DNA from: Piezodorus guildinii
Taxonomy: Eukaryota > Arthropoda > Insecta > Hemiptera > Pentatomidae
DNA: 64,000 bases
Reading direction: 5' to 3'
Assembly: GCA_023052935.1 (NCBI GenBank)
Contig: CM041298.1
Span: forward strand, 53,203,813 to 53,267,812
Positions 45,323 to 54,912 of the stretch are shown here, in pieces (positions within the stretch are counted from its first letter, which is position 1; the number at the start of each line of letters is the position of its first letter). Made by a program: the position numbers and the translations under genes. A model generated the notes under the pieces. The model had not been told where the DNA came from, made no database searches, and saw only the letters and a program-made list of their open reading frames with translations.

Positions 45323-45852
45323 AAGTTTGTGTTGTTCTTAGGTTTCAGTCAATGAATAAACAATTTTATCTATGCGACGTTTCGAGAATTTATTGTTCTC
45401 ATAATCATGCCTTAACAGTGGAAAAAAAAAAACAGAACATTAATATTATTATACAATAATTAATATATGATGTTATTGTTAGAGATATAAAAAAGAGTAC
45501 ATTGAACAATGAATAATCATACAGTAGGTACATAGATATTTTAAACTGATATTATAGATATTAGATATTATTATTAGATATTAGATATTATTATTAGATA
45601 TTAGATATTATATAGATATATTATAGATATTTTAAAATATCTATGTACCTACTGTATGATTATTCATTGTTCAATGTACTCTTTTTTATATCTCTAACAA
45701 TAACATCATATATTAATTATTGTATAATAATATTAATGTTCTGTTTTTTTTTTCCACTGTTAAGGCATGATTATGTGAACAATAAATTCTCGAAACGTCG
45801 CATAGATAAAATTGTTTATTCATTGACTGAAACCTAAGAACAACACAAACTT
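45323..45852. repeat. Near-perfect 530-bp inverted repeat
   Basis: Arms 45323-45545 and 45631-45852, about 222 bp each, match with roughly one substitution ('tgattatgag' versus 'tgattatgtg') and one indel in an A-run. The 85-bp spacer holds a short tandem array of 'gatattagatattattatta'. Each arm contains the motif 'tctcgaaacgtcgcatagat' preceded by 'ggcatgattatg', a relative of the hammerhead-like motif at 8952-8992, and both share 'attcattgactga'. TA microsatellites lie on both outer sides. Confidence 0.93.
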
Positions 45853-46825
45853 AAATTATCAACAGTCGAGAACTGATCAAACAATATATATATATATATA
45901 TACATTTGTATGGGTCCATCAATTTGAAATTTTCATTAATTTTGCCCGCCTCTCAACATTCTTGATTTTTTTTAATTTTCTTAAAGTTACTGTCCATCCT
46001 TTTCTGAATATAGAACCGTGGATAAAATATTATTCTGGCAAATATTTTTTGTGTCTCGTTTTAAGTGAGCTTAACGGCTGAAAACATGTCCATGGGAAAA
46101 TCATTCTAACGCTGATAATTTTGTATATACCAAATCAAAACGAAAATTAAAAACAATAAATATCTTTTATCCTCACAAATCATTACCTAAAAATGAAGAA
46201 AGTGGTTTAAATAACCCTCGAAAAAAAAGAGACTTTTAGCGAGTTAATACAATAGTATATAAAGAAAAAGAGAACCACACCTTTGAATCTTTTTCCTTAT
46301 ATATAGCTTAGTAATATTAATACTTATTGTAAAAATTTCTATGTTGAGAATAAAGTTTTTCAGCTGGTTCCTCAGTTGCAAAATTTTGTTCGCTATTAAT
46401 ATAACGATTTTTTTTTTATTATTATTATTTACTCCTATAATTTCAGAACGAAACAAAAACTAGAATGATGATATAAGTACTTTGTAAAGATTTTGGGCTT
46501 TAGACTAAATAGAAACACAAGTTTATGTCTAAAAAACGTAATTTTGTTAATGACTTTTAAACACAAACTTTATTTAAAACTTCGTCAATTGATTGATTTT
46601 TTCCTATCTTGGTTTGGTTAAAACTTTTTTTAGATATAGGTAAAAGAATGTAAGAACAAAGAAAAACATAAGCATATAACTTGAATTATCAATAATAGTC
46701 CATCAAATTGTCGAAAAGAGGTCAGTAAATTAATAGTAAATAATCACATTTAAATATAAAAGGCTCAAATAATGATGGAATGTACAAAAAAGATCAAAAA
46801 ATCATTAAATTAAACATTTTTTTTA
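45853..46825. other. No recognised feature
   Basis: (TA)n at 45883-45901; otherwise nothing recognised. Confidence 0.45.
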
Positions 46826-46829
46826 GAAA

Positions 46830-47640
46830 TATATTTATTGATATTTACAACTGTATTAATAAATGTAATACAATATTAACTCAGTCATGATTCACATGTA
46901 TTGATACTCTTTATTGGCAGTTTTTCAAAAACTATGCTAAACCAGGAGGTCCCGGCGCCATCTTCCTTTCAGACGTCTCGTAGGAATGTCAGGGATTGAT
47001 GAAGAAGCATGGATTATAACTAGGAGGTTAGAGTAGGAATGGGAATATCTGGTTCGGGCCAAATCAGCAACATAGGGAACATTAAAGTCTTTATGGATCA
47101 GAATATTCGTTACAAAATTAGGAGCATTGAGGATTCTTCAAAGGATTTTGGATTCTAAGGATTGGGTACGAGAAGAATTTAATGGTGGGATCACTTGGTT
47201 CAAATCCGCAGGTGGTCCTAGGATTTTTTAATGGGAGTTAAAAATCATTAGTTACGCCGTCCTGCGGAGGGGACGTTAAAAGGTGGTCCCGAGCCTGTGC
47301 GATGTCAGGTACTCGTTAAAGATCCCTATCCTAATAAAACCTGGATAGGCAAAATTTAGGACTCCCACTGTAGCATCGTCCGATTAGCCATAGTTGCATA
47401 AAAGTGACGTTAAACGAATAAACAGACAAACAACAACAGAATTTAATGGTTTAGTAGAGCCTTAGAGCTCTAATCCGTAAGTCCATACTGGTTATGATAG
47501 TAATTTAGAAGAGTCTTTTGTAGTTACGTGGAAGGTTTGAGTTTTTCTAGTAAGTATTGAAGTAGTCGAAAACATCGGGCAGTTTCTTGTCGTTTGAATA
47601 TTGTATGAGAATTAAATGAAACATTTAGATAATAAATAAC
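46830..47640 (-). mobile_element. Jockey-type LINE family E, 3' fragment, split by a SINE
   Basis: Read on the minus strand, 47620-47450 shows KRQETARCFRLLQY, as in the element at 61150-61690. 47170-46930 shows IQSLESKIL, RILNAPNFVTNILIHKDFNV and RRLKGRWRRDLLV with a stop. The 3' untranslated part runs to about 46830. The SINE at 47186-47437 interrupts the region between these blocks. Confidence 0.7.
47186..47437 (+). mobile_element. SINE family B with 12-bp target duplication, head deleted
   Basis: Perfect flanking repeats AGAATTTAATGG lie at 47174-47185 and 47438-47449. The body matches 20636-20918 inverted. The tRNA-like head jumps from 'gggatcacttgg' straight to box B 'ttcaaatccgc', so most of the tRNA part is missing. 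Confidence 0.85.
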
Positions 47641-47949
47641 CTACATTTTTCCGACGGAAATTATCAAATTAATTTTCAAGTAAATAAAATTTTCGGTCCG
47701 CTAAAGAACGTACTGTAAAGAAACACAAAGTATCCGCTTTTAACAGGTATAATTATAATAAATTAACAGTTCTGTATTGTGTTTCTCATCTGATCTCAAA
47801 GTGAATTCTCAACTTCAAGAGTTTTTTGCGTAATATAATAAGGTTTCTTAGGTTTGGGATGTTGGCAAACCTTATTAGCATTCAACAGATGGGAAGGGGA
47901 GGCCTTGAGTTTATTAAGGTTACGTCCGAGCTTTTCTTTTACTCAGAAA

Positions 47950-49172
47950 AAAGTATTAAATACTTTGTTCGCATCACACGAGTTTCACTCAGATCGCTTC
48001 TTAAAATCATTTTTTCAATTAATAAAATAGAATAAATTTAAGAATAAAAATTATATTGGTTCAGTGGAAACATCTATTTTAGAATAATTAAGTTAAAAAA
48101 TAAATCATTATCTACAACAATCATTTCACTGTATACTCTTTTTGTCACTCAGCATAACCTTATATAACATTTTATGTAAATTAACAATTTTTTAAAAAAT
48201 CTTTAGCGTTTCAACGTTATATTATATGACTGTGTTACTATTAGGTTGAACGAAAAGGTCGAAGCGATTTTTACTGTTGCTTCGCCGCCATACACAATCT
48301 AAGTTTTGTTAACCGCCTGTGCAACGGATTTTCCTTTTCGGAATTAAAAAATCATTTAATGACATTGATGAATTTATTTATAATTTGAGCAAGAAAATTA
48401 CCTCTTGAAGATAAGGAACCTCTGTTGAAACTGGTTAATAAAAGCACCTTAACTAATCGTTTTTTAGAATATGTAAGCATAAGTAAACATGATTTTATAA
48501 ATATGGAGAGTATTAAATTGAAATATTTTAAAACACTACAGACTTATTTTACAACCAAATATTATTATTTGCGGGAAAAAAATAACCAAGAAATATATTT
48601 CTGCCGTTTACTCATATATTTGGTTATTAAATCCTTTCATATTTTCTCATATTTATTCAATCCTCGAATAAAAGCAAAAATGATTAATTCTTTCTGATCA
48701 AGAATATGAAAATTACTTTTGAGGAAGAATTTTTTTTAAAAATTGATGGTAAAAGCCCTCTCAGACTATTACAGAGAGAATAGAAGCTACATGAAATTAA
48801 AACCCATTTAATTTTTCTTTGATACAGCCAGTTAAATCAAAATTGCTATGGCTGTTTTTTTTGTTTTTTTTATAAAATCTTAAAAATGTAAAAAAGGCTT
48901 TGTGTAAAGTGGTTCTTCGGGCTCGCTGATTTTTTTTTGAAAATTTCCTGTAGCATCTAGGCAATATACGCTTTTAAAATATGAAATTTCAGTTTATCGT
49001 TTTTGAGTTTGACTAACCAAATTCACATGCACAGAACATTTTGCAGGGCTCCGTTATTTGGACTCGCGGGGCCCTAAAACGTGTATTTCGGGTTGAAACT
49101 CCCTTTCGAAAATTTTTATAATCGCGATATTTTCCTTTAGTATATATTTCATATGTATGTAAGTGGAAGTAA
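47950..49172 (-). repeat. Repeat family G, with internal insertion
   Basis: The TGGTGC-side part lies at about 47950-48242 ('ctttagcgtttcaacgttat'). The middle resumes at about 48690. The hairpin end closes at 49172 ('atcgcgatattttcctttag', 'tatatatttcatatgtatgt'). Between them about 450 bp are foreign. The errantivirus-type element inserted about 110 bp further right. Confidence 0.6.
48243..48690. other. Insertion with a mariner-type terminus (candidate)
   Basis: 'ttaggttgaacgaaaaggtc' directly after TA resembles the ITRs of some mariner subfamilies, followed by 'gaagcgatttttactgttgc'. I see no matching inverted end and no transposase, so this rests on one end only. Confidence 0.3.
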
Positions 49173-49360
49173 GAGTCAACATTTAAATCATTTGTTAAAG
49201 TTCTTATCTCCTTGGCAAATTGACTAATCTTCGAAAAGAATTATAGTTTTTTATTATGTTAAGAAATATTACGTTGTACTAAGTCACGCCACCATGAGGC
49301 CATAGTGCACCTGCAGATCACACCATATTCCTTGAATCTTATTCAGCAGTCCTATCAACC

Positions 49361-49368
49361 TTTATATA
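49361..49368 (+). promoter_or_regulatory. LTR TATA box
   Basis: TTTATATA, 80 bp into the LTR, is the probable core promoter; start of R would be some 25-30 bp further on. The same site in the 3' LTR is at 56554-56561. Confidence 0.6.
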
Positions 49369-49521
49369 CCCTGTCCCTTCTCCCAACACAGACACTCTCT
49401 TCGAGTCCTCGCAGTAATTACGGTACGTAATCTATGTCAGATCTAGTATAGCCATATTGTTATTATCAAGATTGTCATTATTGTCTCTTAAAGTGTTATT
49501 ATCGATATTTTGTAACTTTTG

Positions 49522-49530
49522 AATAAATAA
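49522..49530 (+). promoter_or_regulatory. LTR poly(A) signal
   Basis: AATAAATAA about 40 bp before the LTR end. In the 3' LTR it would direct 3' processing of the genomic RNA. Confidence 0.6.
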
Positions 49531-49568
49531 AATATTTTTTTTTCAATAACGAGTACGAACACCAAAAT

Positions 49569-49587
49569 TGGCGCCCAAATAGGGACT
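49569..49587 (+). other. Primer binding site, tRNA-Lys type
   Basis: TGGCGCCCAAATAGGGACT starts at the LTR boundary. TGGCGCCC followed by AGGGAC is the pattern complementary to the 3' end of tRNA-Lys, as in several retroviruses and gypsy. It primes minus-strand DNA synthesis. Confidence 0.85.
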
Positions 49588-49898
49588 GCATATTTTTATC
49601 GCAGTTTTAAGAACCGAGTTTCCGCAGATCCGAACTTTTTCCGCAAATCCAGAATTAGGACTACCGCCTAGGATTCCTCACCTGTGAAGACTCAAGATTT
49701 TGGCTTACCTACCGAGGACTACCAACTTCGAGATCTTCAGATTCTGGACGAGTTCACTCACCCCGAGCATCTCGCAACGCAGGCAAAGTCTCTTATCTGC
49801 ACTCAACCTTGGCCGGACTTCACTGTCGTCAGGTATCCAGCTCAAGGACAGATCTTCACACCCCGTCGAAGATTATTTTGACAGCGTACTCAATTTTT

Positions 49899-49904
49899 GT
49901 AAGT
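49899..49904 (+). promoter_or_regulatory. Candidate splice donor for env mRNA
   Basis: GTAAGT in the leader, 26 bp before the gag start. With the acceptor at 54804-54805 it would give a spliced env message. Confidence 0.4.
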
Positions 49905-49929
49905 TAATTTCCTTTACTATTGTAATTTT

Positions 49930-51061
49930 ATGTCTGATGATTATTTAAATTCTTTAATCCTGCGAGTAAATAATTTAACATTAACTACAAATATGGCAAG
50001 CTTTCAAATTAAATCGGCAGACTACGATCATATCCCTAATTTTAATGGAAATCCACACAATCTGTTAAAATTCGTGACAGTTTGTAGACAAGTTTACCAA
50101 ATCGTGTGTAAACCGGACAACTCGTTTAAGGAACTAAACGAACAAAGATTATTAAGTAAACTTTTAGCAAAACTTACGGATGAAGCTGATTATATAAATA
50201 CAACGTGCGAATTTAGTCGTGTTGAAGAATTACTAAATTATCTCGAAAGAACCTTCAGAGACAGCCGCTCAATTGAACAATTATCGCATGAATTATTTAA
50301 TAACAAAATACATCATAAGGAACACCCTCTTGATTTCCTTCAAAGAATTGATAAGATCCGCACTTTAATAATTTCTAAACATCGGATAGAAAACACACCA
50401 AATAGAGAAACAATTATTAGCGCATTAGAGAAAAGTATTCTTTATTTTTTTTTACACTAACATGCCCCTTCACATAAGAACATATCTTATGACTAAAGCA
50501 GAAAAGTTAAGAACATTAGATGATTTGAGAAATTTAATTCAGAATGAGAACCATCTACTCTTCGATGACCTCATAAATTCGGGAAATATGAGAAGACCCG
50601 GAGAACATGATTACAAAAGAGGCTTCGACCACAAGAAAAAGTTCGATAAAAAACATCACAAACGATTTAATAATTGGCAAAATCCCAATAACCCGTATAA
50701 CCCACATAATCAAAGACAAGAGCATCAATATCGACAACAAGAACCTCCACAAGACTACCGGCAGAATAATAATAATAATAATTATTACCAACAATGGCCC
50801 CGTCAAGAACAACAAAGGTATTTCAACGGTTCAGGTCGATACCGGAATCAAAATTATAATAATAATAAGAAAGATGAAAATCCAACTGTATCCATGAGAA
50901 CAGTTAGCGCATTCGGGAATAAACCGAAACAGCCTAATTTCCAAATTCAGCAAGAAGACCCGAAAGACCAAGAAATCAGAGAATTAAGAGAGAAATTAGA
51001 AAAATTAGATCCAAATAATTCTTTTTTAGAGAAAGGCCCGCCAGACAATCAAAACACATAA
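49930..51061 (+). pseudogene. gag: gag (capsid and nucleocapsid), one frame shift
   Basis: The frame from ATG 49930 (a second ATG at 49993, MASFQIKSADYDHIPNFNG) reads through a gypsy-type capsid region: FNGNPHNLLKFVTVCRQ, EELLNYLERTFRDSRS and HPLDFLQRIDKIRTLI. It ends at 50460 after a run of nine T. The continuation lies in the next frame, from about 50462 to 51061, with LMTKAEKLRTLDDL and a basic, Asn/Gln-rich tail in place of a CCHC knuckle. The two parts would be one protein of about 375 residues if the T-run differed by one base. Gag assembles the virus-like particle and packages RNA. The break is most simply a mutation; slippage at the run is an alternative. Confidence 0.85.
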
Positions 51062-54000
51062 AAGAAGAGAATAAAAGCCAACTGCCTTATGTTAAAGACC
51101 ACGCGAATCGTAAATGGCTTATTGATACCGGATCTTGGAAGAATTATATAAGACCAGACATTGTACCACCAGATGTTAAAAGAGAAAAAGAAAATTTTAC
51201 AATAAAAACAGCAACCGGAGAAGAACTTGGCACGGAATCTATTTCAGTTTATTGCAGAAATAATTTTCTTAAAAACCCCGAAAAAATAAAATTTTATCTA
51301 TTTAATTTCAGTCCCAATTACGAAATACTACTAGGAAATGAGACAATGAGGGAAATGAAATTTAATATCGATTTCGAAACCAACAAAATAAAAACTCGCT
51401 ATACAGAGTTTGATTTTATTATGGAAGACGAAGTTTTAAAATTAGTTTTGAAAGAAGGCGAAAATCAGATAAAAGTAGAACAAAATAAAAATCTATATTT
51501 TATTGACTATGAAGATGATAAGATTAAAATTAAACCTGGCATCTATGATCAAAATATAATAATCGACAGTAAAGTTAACGAAACCATATATTTACCTTTA
51601 TACTATTTGCAAAAAGAAGAAGTAGAATTAACAGATTCTAATAAAAAAGGAAACCATGAAATAATAAAACAAATCCCCCAACTAATCAGAACCGACCATA
51701 TACCTCCTCAAGAAAAATCAAATTTAATTAAATTATTATCGAAATATCCATCAGTATTTAAGACTGAAAATGATCCCCTTTCAGCCACTGATTTATTGGA
51801 GCATAAGATTAAAACAAAAACCGAAGACCCGATATATTCGAAAAATTACAGATATCCCCACCAATTCAAAGAAAATATTAAGGAAGAAATTAAAAAGATG
51901 TTAGAATCCAAAATAATAAGACCCAGCAATTCCCCTTACAATTCTCCCGTTTGGATTGTCCCGAAAAAGCCAGACGCATCAGGAAAAAGAAAAATACGAA
52001 TGGTGATTGATTACAGGAAATTAAATCGAGAAACAACCCCGGATAAATTCCCCATTCCTAATATTGAAGACCTTTTAGGCAAATTAGGAAAAGCGACGAT
52101 ATTTACAGCAATGGACCTTTGCTCAGGCTTCCATCAAATAAAAGTCGAAGAAAGTTCTATCCCAAAAACAGCATTTTCTACAGATCAAGGCCACTTTGAA
52201 TTCCTTCGCATGCCATTTGGACTCAGTAATGCCCCAGCAACGTTTCAAAGAGCCATGAATATCATTTTTTCAGATTCTATTAACGTTTTAGTCTATATGG
52301 ACGATATTATAATTTTTTCTGAAAATTACAAAGATCATTGGAAACATTTAGAAGAAACTCTTAAAAAGTTAGAAAAACATAACTTAAAGATTCAGCTCGA
52401 TAAGACAGAATTTTGCAAGAAAGAATTGTTATTCCTCGGACATATTATCAGCGAACGCGGCATAGAACCTAATCCAGAAAAGATAAAAGCAGTAAAAGAT
52501 TTTAAACTCCCTAAAAATGAAAAAGAAATTAAAAGCTTTTTAGGATTAACTGGTTTCTATAGGAAAATGATATCAAATTACGCAAAGATAGCTTCCCCAT
52601 TAACGAGATGTCTTCGAAAAGATCAAAAAGAAATCAAACCAGAGTTATATGAAAACGCTTTTGAGAAATTGAAACAACTTGTATGTAGTAGCCCCATTTT
52701 GCAAATTCCAGATTTCAATCAGGACTTTTTCTTAACAACTGACGCAAGTAATTTCGCCATTGGTGCAGTATTAGCACAGAAGAAAGATGGAAAAGAACTC
52801 CCTGTATGTTTTGCATCCGGAACACTTAATAAAGCAGAACAAAATTACTCAACAACGGAAAAGGAATGTTTAGCCATTATTTGGGCTTGCAATCATTTTC
52901 GACCCTACTTATACGGTAGAAAATTTTTCATATATTCAGATCACAAACCTTTAGAATATTTAAGAACGTGTAAAACACAGAACGCCAGATTAATTAGATG
53001 GAAATTATTGTTAGAAGATTTCGAATATGACATAAAATACATTGAAGGAAAGGCTAATAAAGTCGCCGATCATTTATCCCGTTACCCTATTGAAGAAAGG
53101 AAATTAAAAGAACCAGAATTTGATATTTTTCATACAGAAAATTCTCCTAATAACTATTCACAAGAAATCGTAGATTTATTACAAGAAATGGGAATAGAAG
53201 AAACCCAAGAAGAAGCTAACAATGAAAACTTAGAAGGAATTAATAATGATGAAAACATAGAAGAAAATAATAATGGTGAACACCAAGAAATAATTCAAGA
53301 TGATATATCTTCTTTAGCAACGCAGCACTCCACAGAATCCTCCGATAACAGAATCTTAATAGTTGATGATAAATCTAGACCAGTAAATGTTGAGAAAAAT
53401 CAAATAATAATAAAAAAGGGACACGCGAAAATTCAACGCGAAACAATATTCAATAATAAGCAAAGAACAACAATTGAATTTACTTGGCCTTATCATGAAA
53501 AAGATTTTGAAATAGAAGAAAAACTTTTAGAAATCTTAAGACCAAATATAACTTACGGCATATACTGCTCACCCATATCAGATTCTATAGAAAGTGAAAA
53601 TAATTGGTATAATGCATTATTTAATAAAGTTGCATCACTCATTAGAGAAAAATTTCCCACAAATAGAATTAAAAGATATTATAAACTATTGCCAGATGTA
53701 AAGAACACGGAAGACCAGAAATTACTTATCCTTGATTATCATATCGCCAAGACATGCCACAGAGGTATAAATGAAACATATTTAGTTTTGAAAACCAAAT
53801 TTTATTGGCCCAATATGAAAGATCATATCACAGAAATTATAAACAAATGTGACACATGTGGAAAAGGCAAATACGATAGAAGACCTATAAAACAAAAATT
53901 TAAAATTACTCCCACACCTGAGAAACCCTTTACAGATTTAATGATTGATACCTTACACATGAGTAATTATTACATTTATTTAATAGTAGATACTTTTTCC

Positions 54001-54912
54001 AAAAGAATATTTTCTTATTACGCAACGAGTTATAATGCCATAGAAAGCATGAAAGTATTGAAAAAATATTTAGCATATTTTCCAAAACCCCAAAAAATAT
54101 CATGTGACAACGGAAGAGAATTCGACAATAACTTGTTTAAAGATTTTCTAAACTACTTAAATATTGAATTACATTATACTACCCCCAATCACCCTAACTC
54201 TCTTGGATTGCTTAATCGAGCAAGCTCTTCGTTATTAGAAATTTTAAGACTTATAAACATAGAAAACAAAGATGATAAAGAGGAAGATAAGTTAGAGCAA
54301 GCAACGACAGCATATAATAATTCCCTTAATCAAGATCTTAAAATGACCCCTAACGAAATAACTTTCGGTATCACTAATGAAACTTATAATGAATCCCCGG
54401 AAATAAAAGAATATCTTGTTCATGAGTACCATCGGAAAATGAAGCAGCTTTTCGAAATAACTAAGAAAGGTATAGAACAAAATAAAGAGAGAAAAATAGG
54501 CAAGTTAAATGAAAATAGAGAAGACATAGAAATCCCGGAAGATGTGTATATAAAGAGACAACAGAAAAAGAAAATAGATCCTAAATACGAAAAAGGAAAG
54601 TATGTTGATAAAAGATTTCAAAATAGAAATAAAGGTAGAAAGAAAAAACTCCACCCTGATCAAGTCAAACGACCGAAAAAGGTCACTAAGAAAAATAAAT
54701 CAAATAATAATAATAATAAACCTAGTACAAGTCAAAAAAACCCAGAAATAACTGATGAAGATATTGAGAATGTCATAAAAGAAATAGAAACGTCTAATGT
54801 TACAGGAGTCAGCCAAGATGACTTTGAGTTCGACGACGAATTGTTTCAAGTATCTTCTGATCGCAGCGCTTACGGTTCAGATACAGACCCTGCTAATACA
54901 AGATTTATCTGA
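51019..54912 (+). CDS. pol: pol: protease, reverse transcriptase, RNase H, integrase
   Basis: Open for about 1297 codons, entered by -1 frameshift from gag (no ATG needed; first internal ATG 51346). Protease: WLIDTGS, with DTG at 51124-51132. RT: RMVIDYRKLN, FTAMDLCSGFHQIKV, FEFLRMPFGLSNAPATF and YMDD at 52294-52305. RNase H: TTDASNFAIGAVLA (first Asp 52741), STTEKECLAIIWA and SDHKPLEYL. Integrase: zinc finger of H-H-C-C type ending in CDTCGKGKY, core Asp 53947-53949, second Asp 54106-54108 in CDNGREF. The third core residue should be Glu 35 residues on; here it is Asn (54214-54216). The RT motifs are complete, so cDNA synthesis looks possible, but strand transfer should fail. Confidence 0.95.
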   Translation, partial: FFFRERPARQSKHIKEENKSQLPYVKDHANRKWLIDTGSWKNYIRPDIVPPDVKREKENFTIKTATGEELGTESISVYCRNNFLKNPEKIKFYLFNFSPNYEILLGNETMREMKFNIDFETNKIKTRYTEFDFIMEDEVLKLVLKEGENQIKVEQNKNLYFIDYEDDKIKIKPGIYDQNIIIDSKVNETIYLPLYYLQKEEVELTDSNKKGNHEIIKQIPQLIRTDHIPPQEKSNLIKLLSKYPSVFKTENDPLSATDLLEHKIKTKTEDPIYSKNYRYPHQFKENIKEEIKKMLESKIIRPSNSPYNSPVWIVPKKPDASGKRKIRMVIDYRKLNRETTPDKFPIPNIEDLLGKLGKATIFTAMDLCSGFHQIKVEESSIPKTAFSTDQGHFEFLRMPFGLSNAPATFQRAMNIIFSDSINVLVYMDDIIIFSENYKDHWKHLEETLKKLEKHNLKIQLDKTEFCKKELLFLGHIISERGIEPNPEKIKAVKDFKLPKNEKEIKSFLGLTGFYRKMISNYAKIASPLTRCLRKDQKEIKPELYENAFEKLKQLVCSSPILQIPDFNQDFFLTTDASNFAIGAVLAQKKDGKELPVCFASGTLNKAEQNYSTTEKECLAIIWACNHFRPYLYGRKFFIYSDHKPLEYLRTCKTQNARLIRWKLLLEDFEYDIKYIEGKANKVADHLSRYPIEERKLKEPEFDIFHTENSPNNYSQEIVDLLQEMGIEETQEEANNENLEGINNDENIEENNNGEHQEIIQDDISSLATQHSTESSDNRILIVDDKSRPVNVEKNQIIIKKGHAKIQRETIFNNKQRTTIEFTWPYHEKDFEIEEKLLEILRPNITYGIYCSPISDSIESENNWYNALFNKVASLIREKFPTNRIKRYYKLLPDVKNTEDQKLLILDYHIAKTCHRGINETYLVLKTKFYWPNMKDHITEIINKCDTCGKGKYDRRPIKQKFKITPTPEKPFTDLMIDTLHMSNYYIYLIVDTFSKRIFSYYATSYNAIESMKVLKKYLAYFPKPQKISCDNGREFDNNLFKDFLNYLNIELHYTTPNHPNSLGLLNRASSSLLEILRLINIENKDDKEEDKLEQATTAYNNSLNQDLKMTPNEITFGITNETYNESPEIKEYLVHEYHRKMKQLFEITKKGIEQNKERKIGKLNENREDIEIPEDVYIKRQQKKKIDPKYEKGKYVDKRFQNRNKGRKKKLHPDQVKRPKKVTKKNKSNNNNNKPSTSQKNPEITDEDIENVIKEIETSNVTGVSQDDFEFDDELFQVSSDRSAYGSDTDPANTRFI
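51022..51028 (+). promoter_or_regulatory. Slippery heptamer for -1 frameshifting into pol
   Basis: T TTT TTA, in the gag frame read as TTT TTA, is the canonical X XXY YYZ site, the same heptamer as used by HIV-1. The pol frame is open from 51019 and gag stops at 51059-51061, so the slip falls at the start of the 43-nt overlap. A downstream stem is not obvious. Confidence 0.75.

Larger units (their letters stand above)
49282..49569 (+). repeat. 5' LTR
   Basis: 288 bp, starting AGTCACGCC and ending ACCAAAATT. It holds the U3 promoter and the poly(A) signal. By eye it is identical to the 3' LTR at every base. Starting with AGT rather than TG is common in errantiviruses. Confidence 0.97.

Noticed and set aside
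49684..49948. Short open frames in the retroviral leader
   Set aside because: They precede gag, have no motif and overlap the candidate splice donor; taken as leader sequence.
50555..50897. Other-frame open frames over gag
   Set aside because: Low-complexity shadows of the Asn/Gln-rich gag tail.
54292..54480. Minus-strand frame over integrase
   Set aside because: Shadow of pol.
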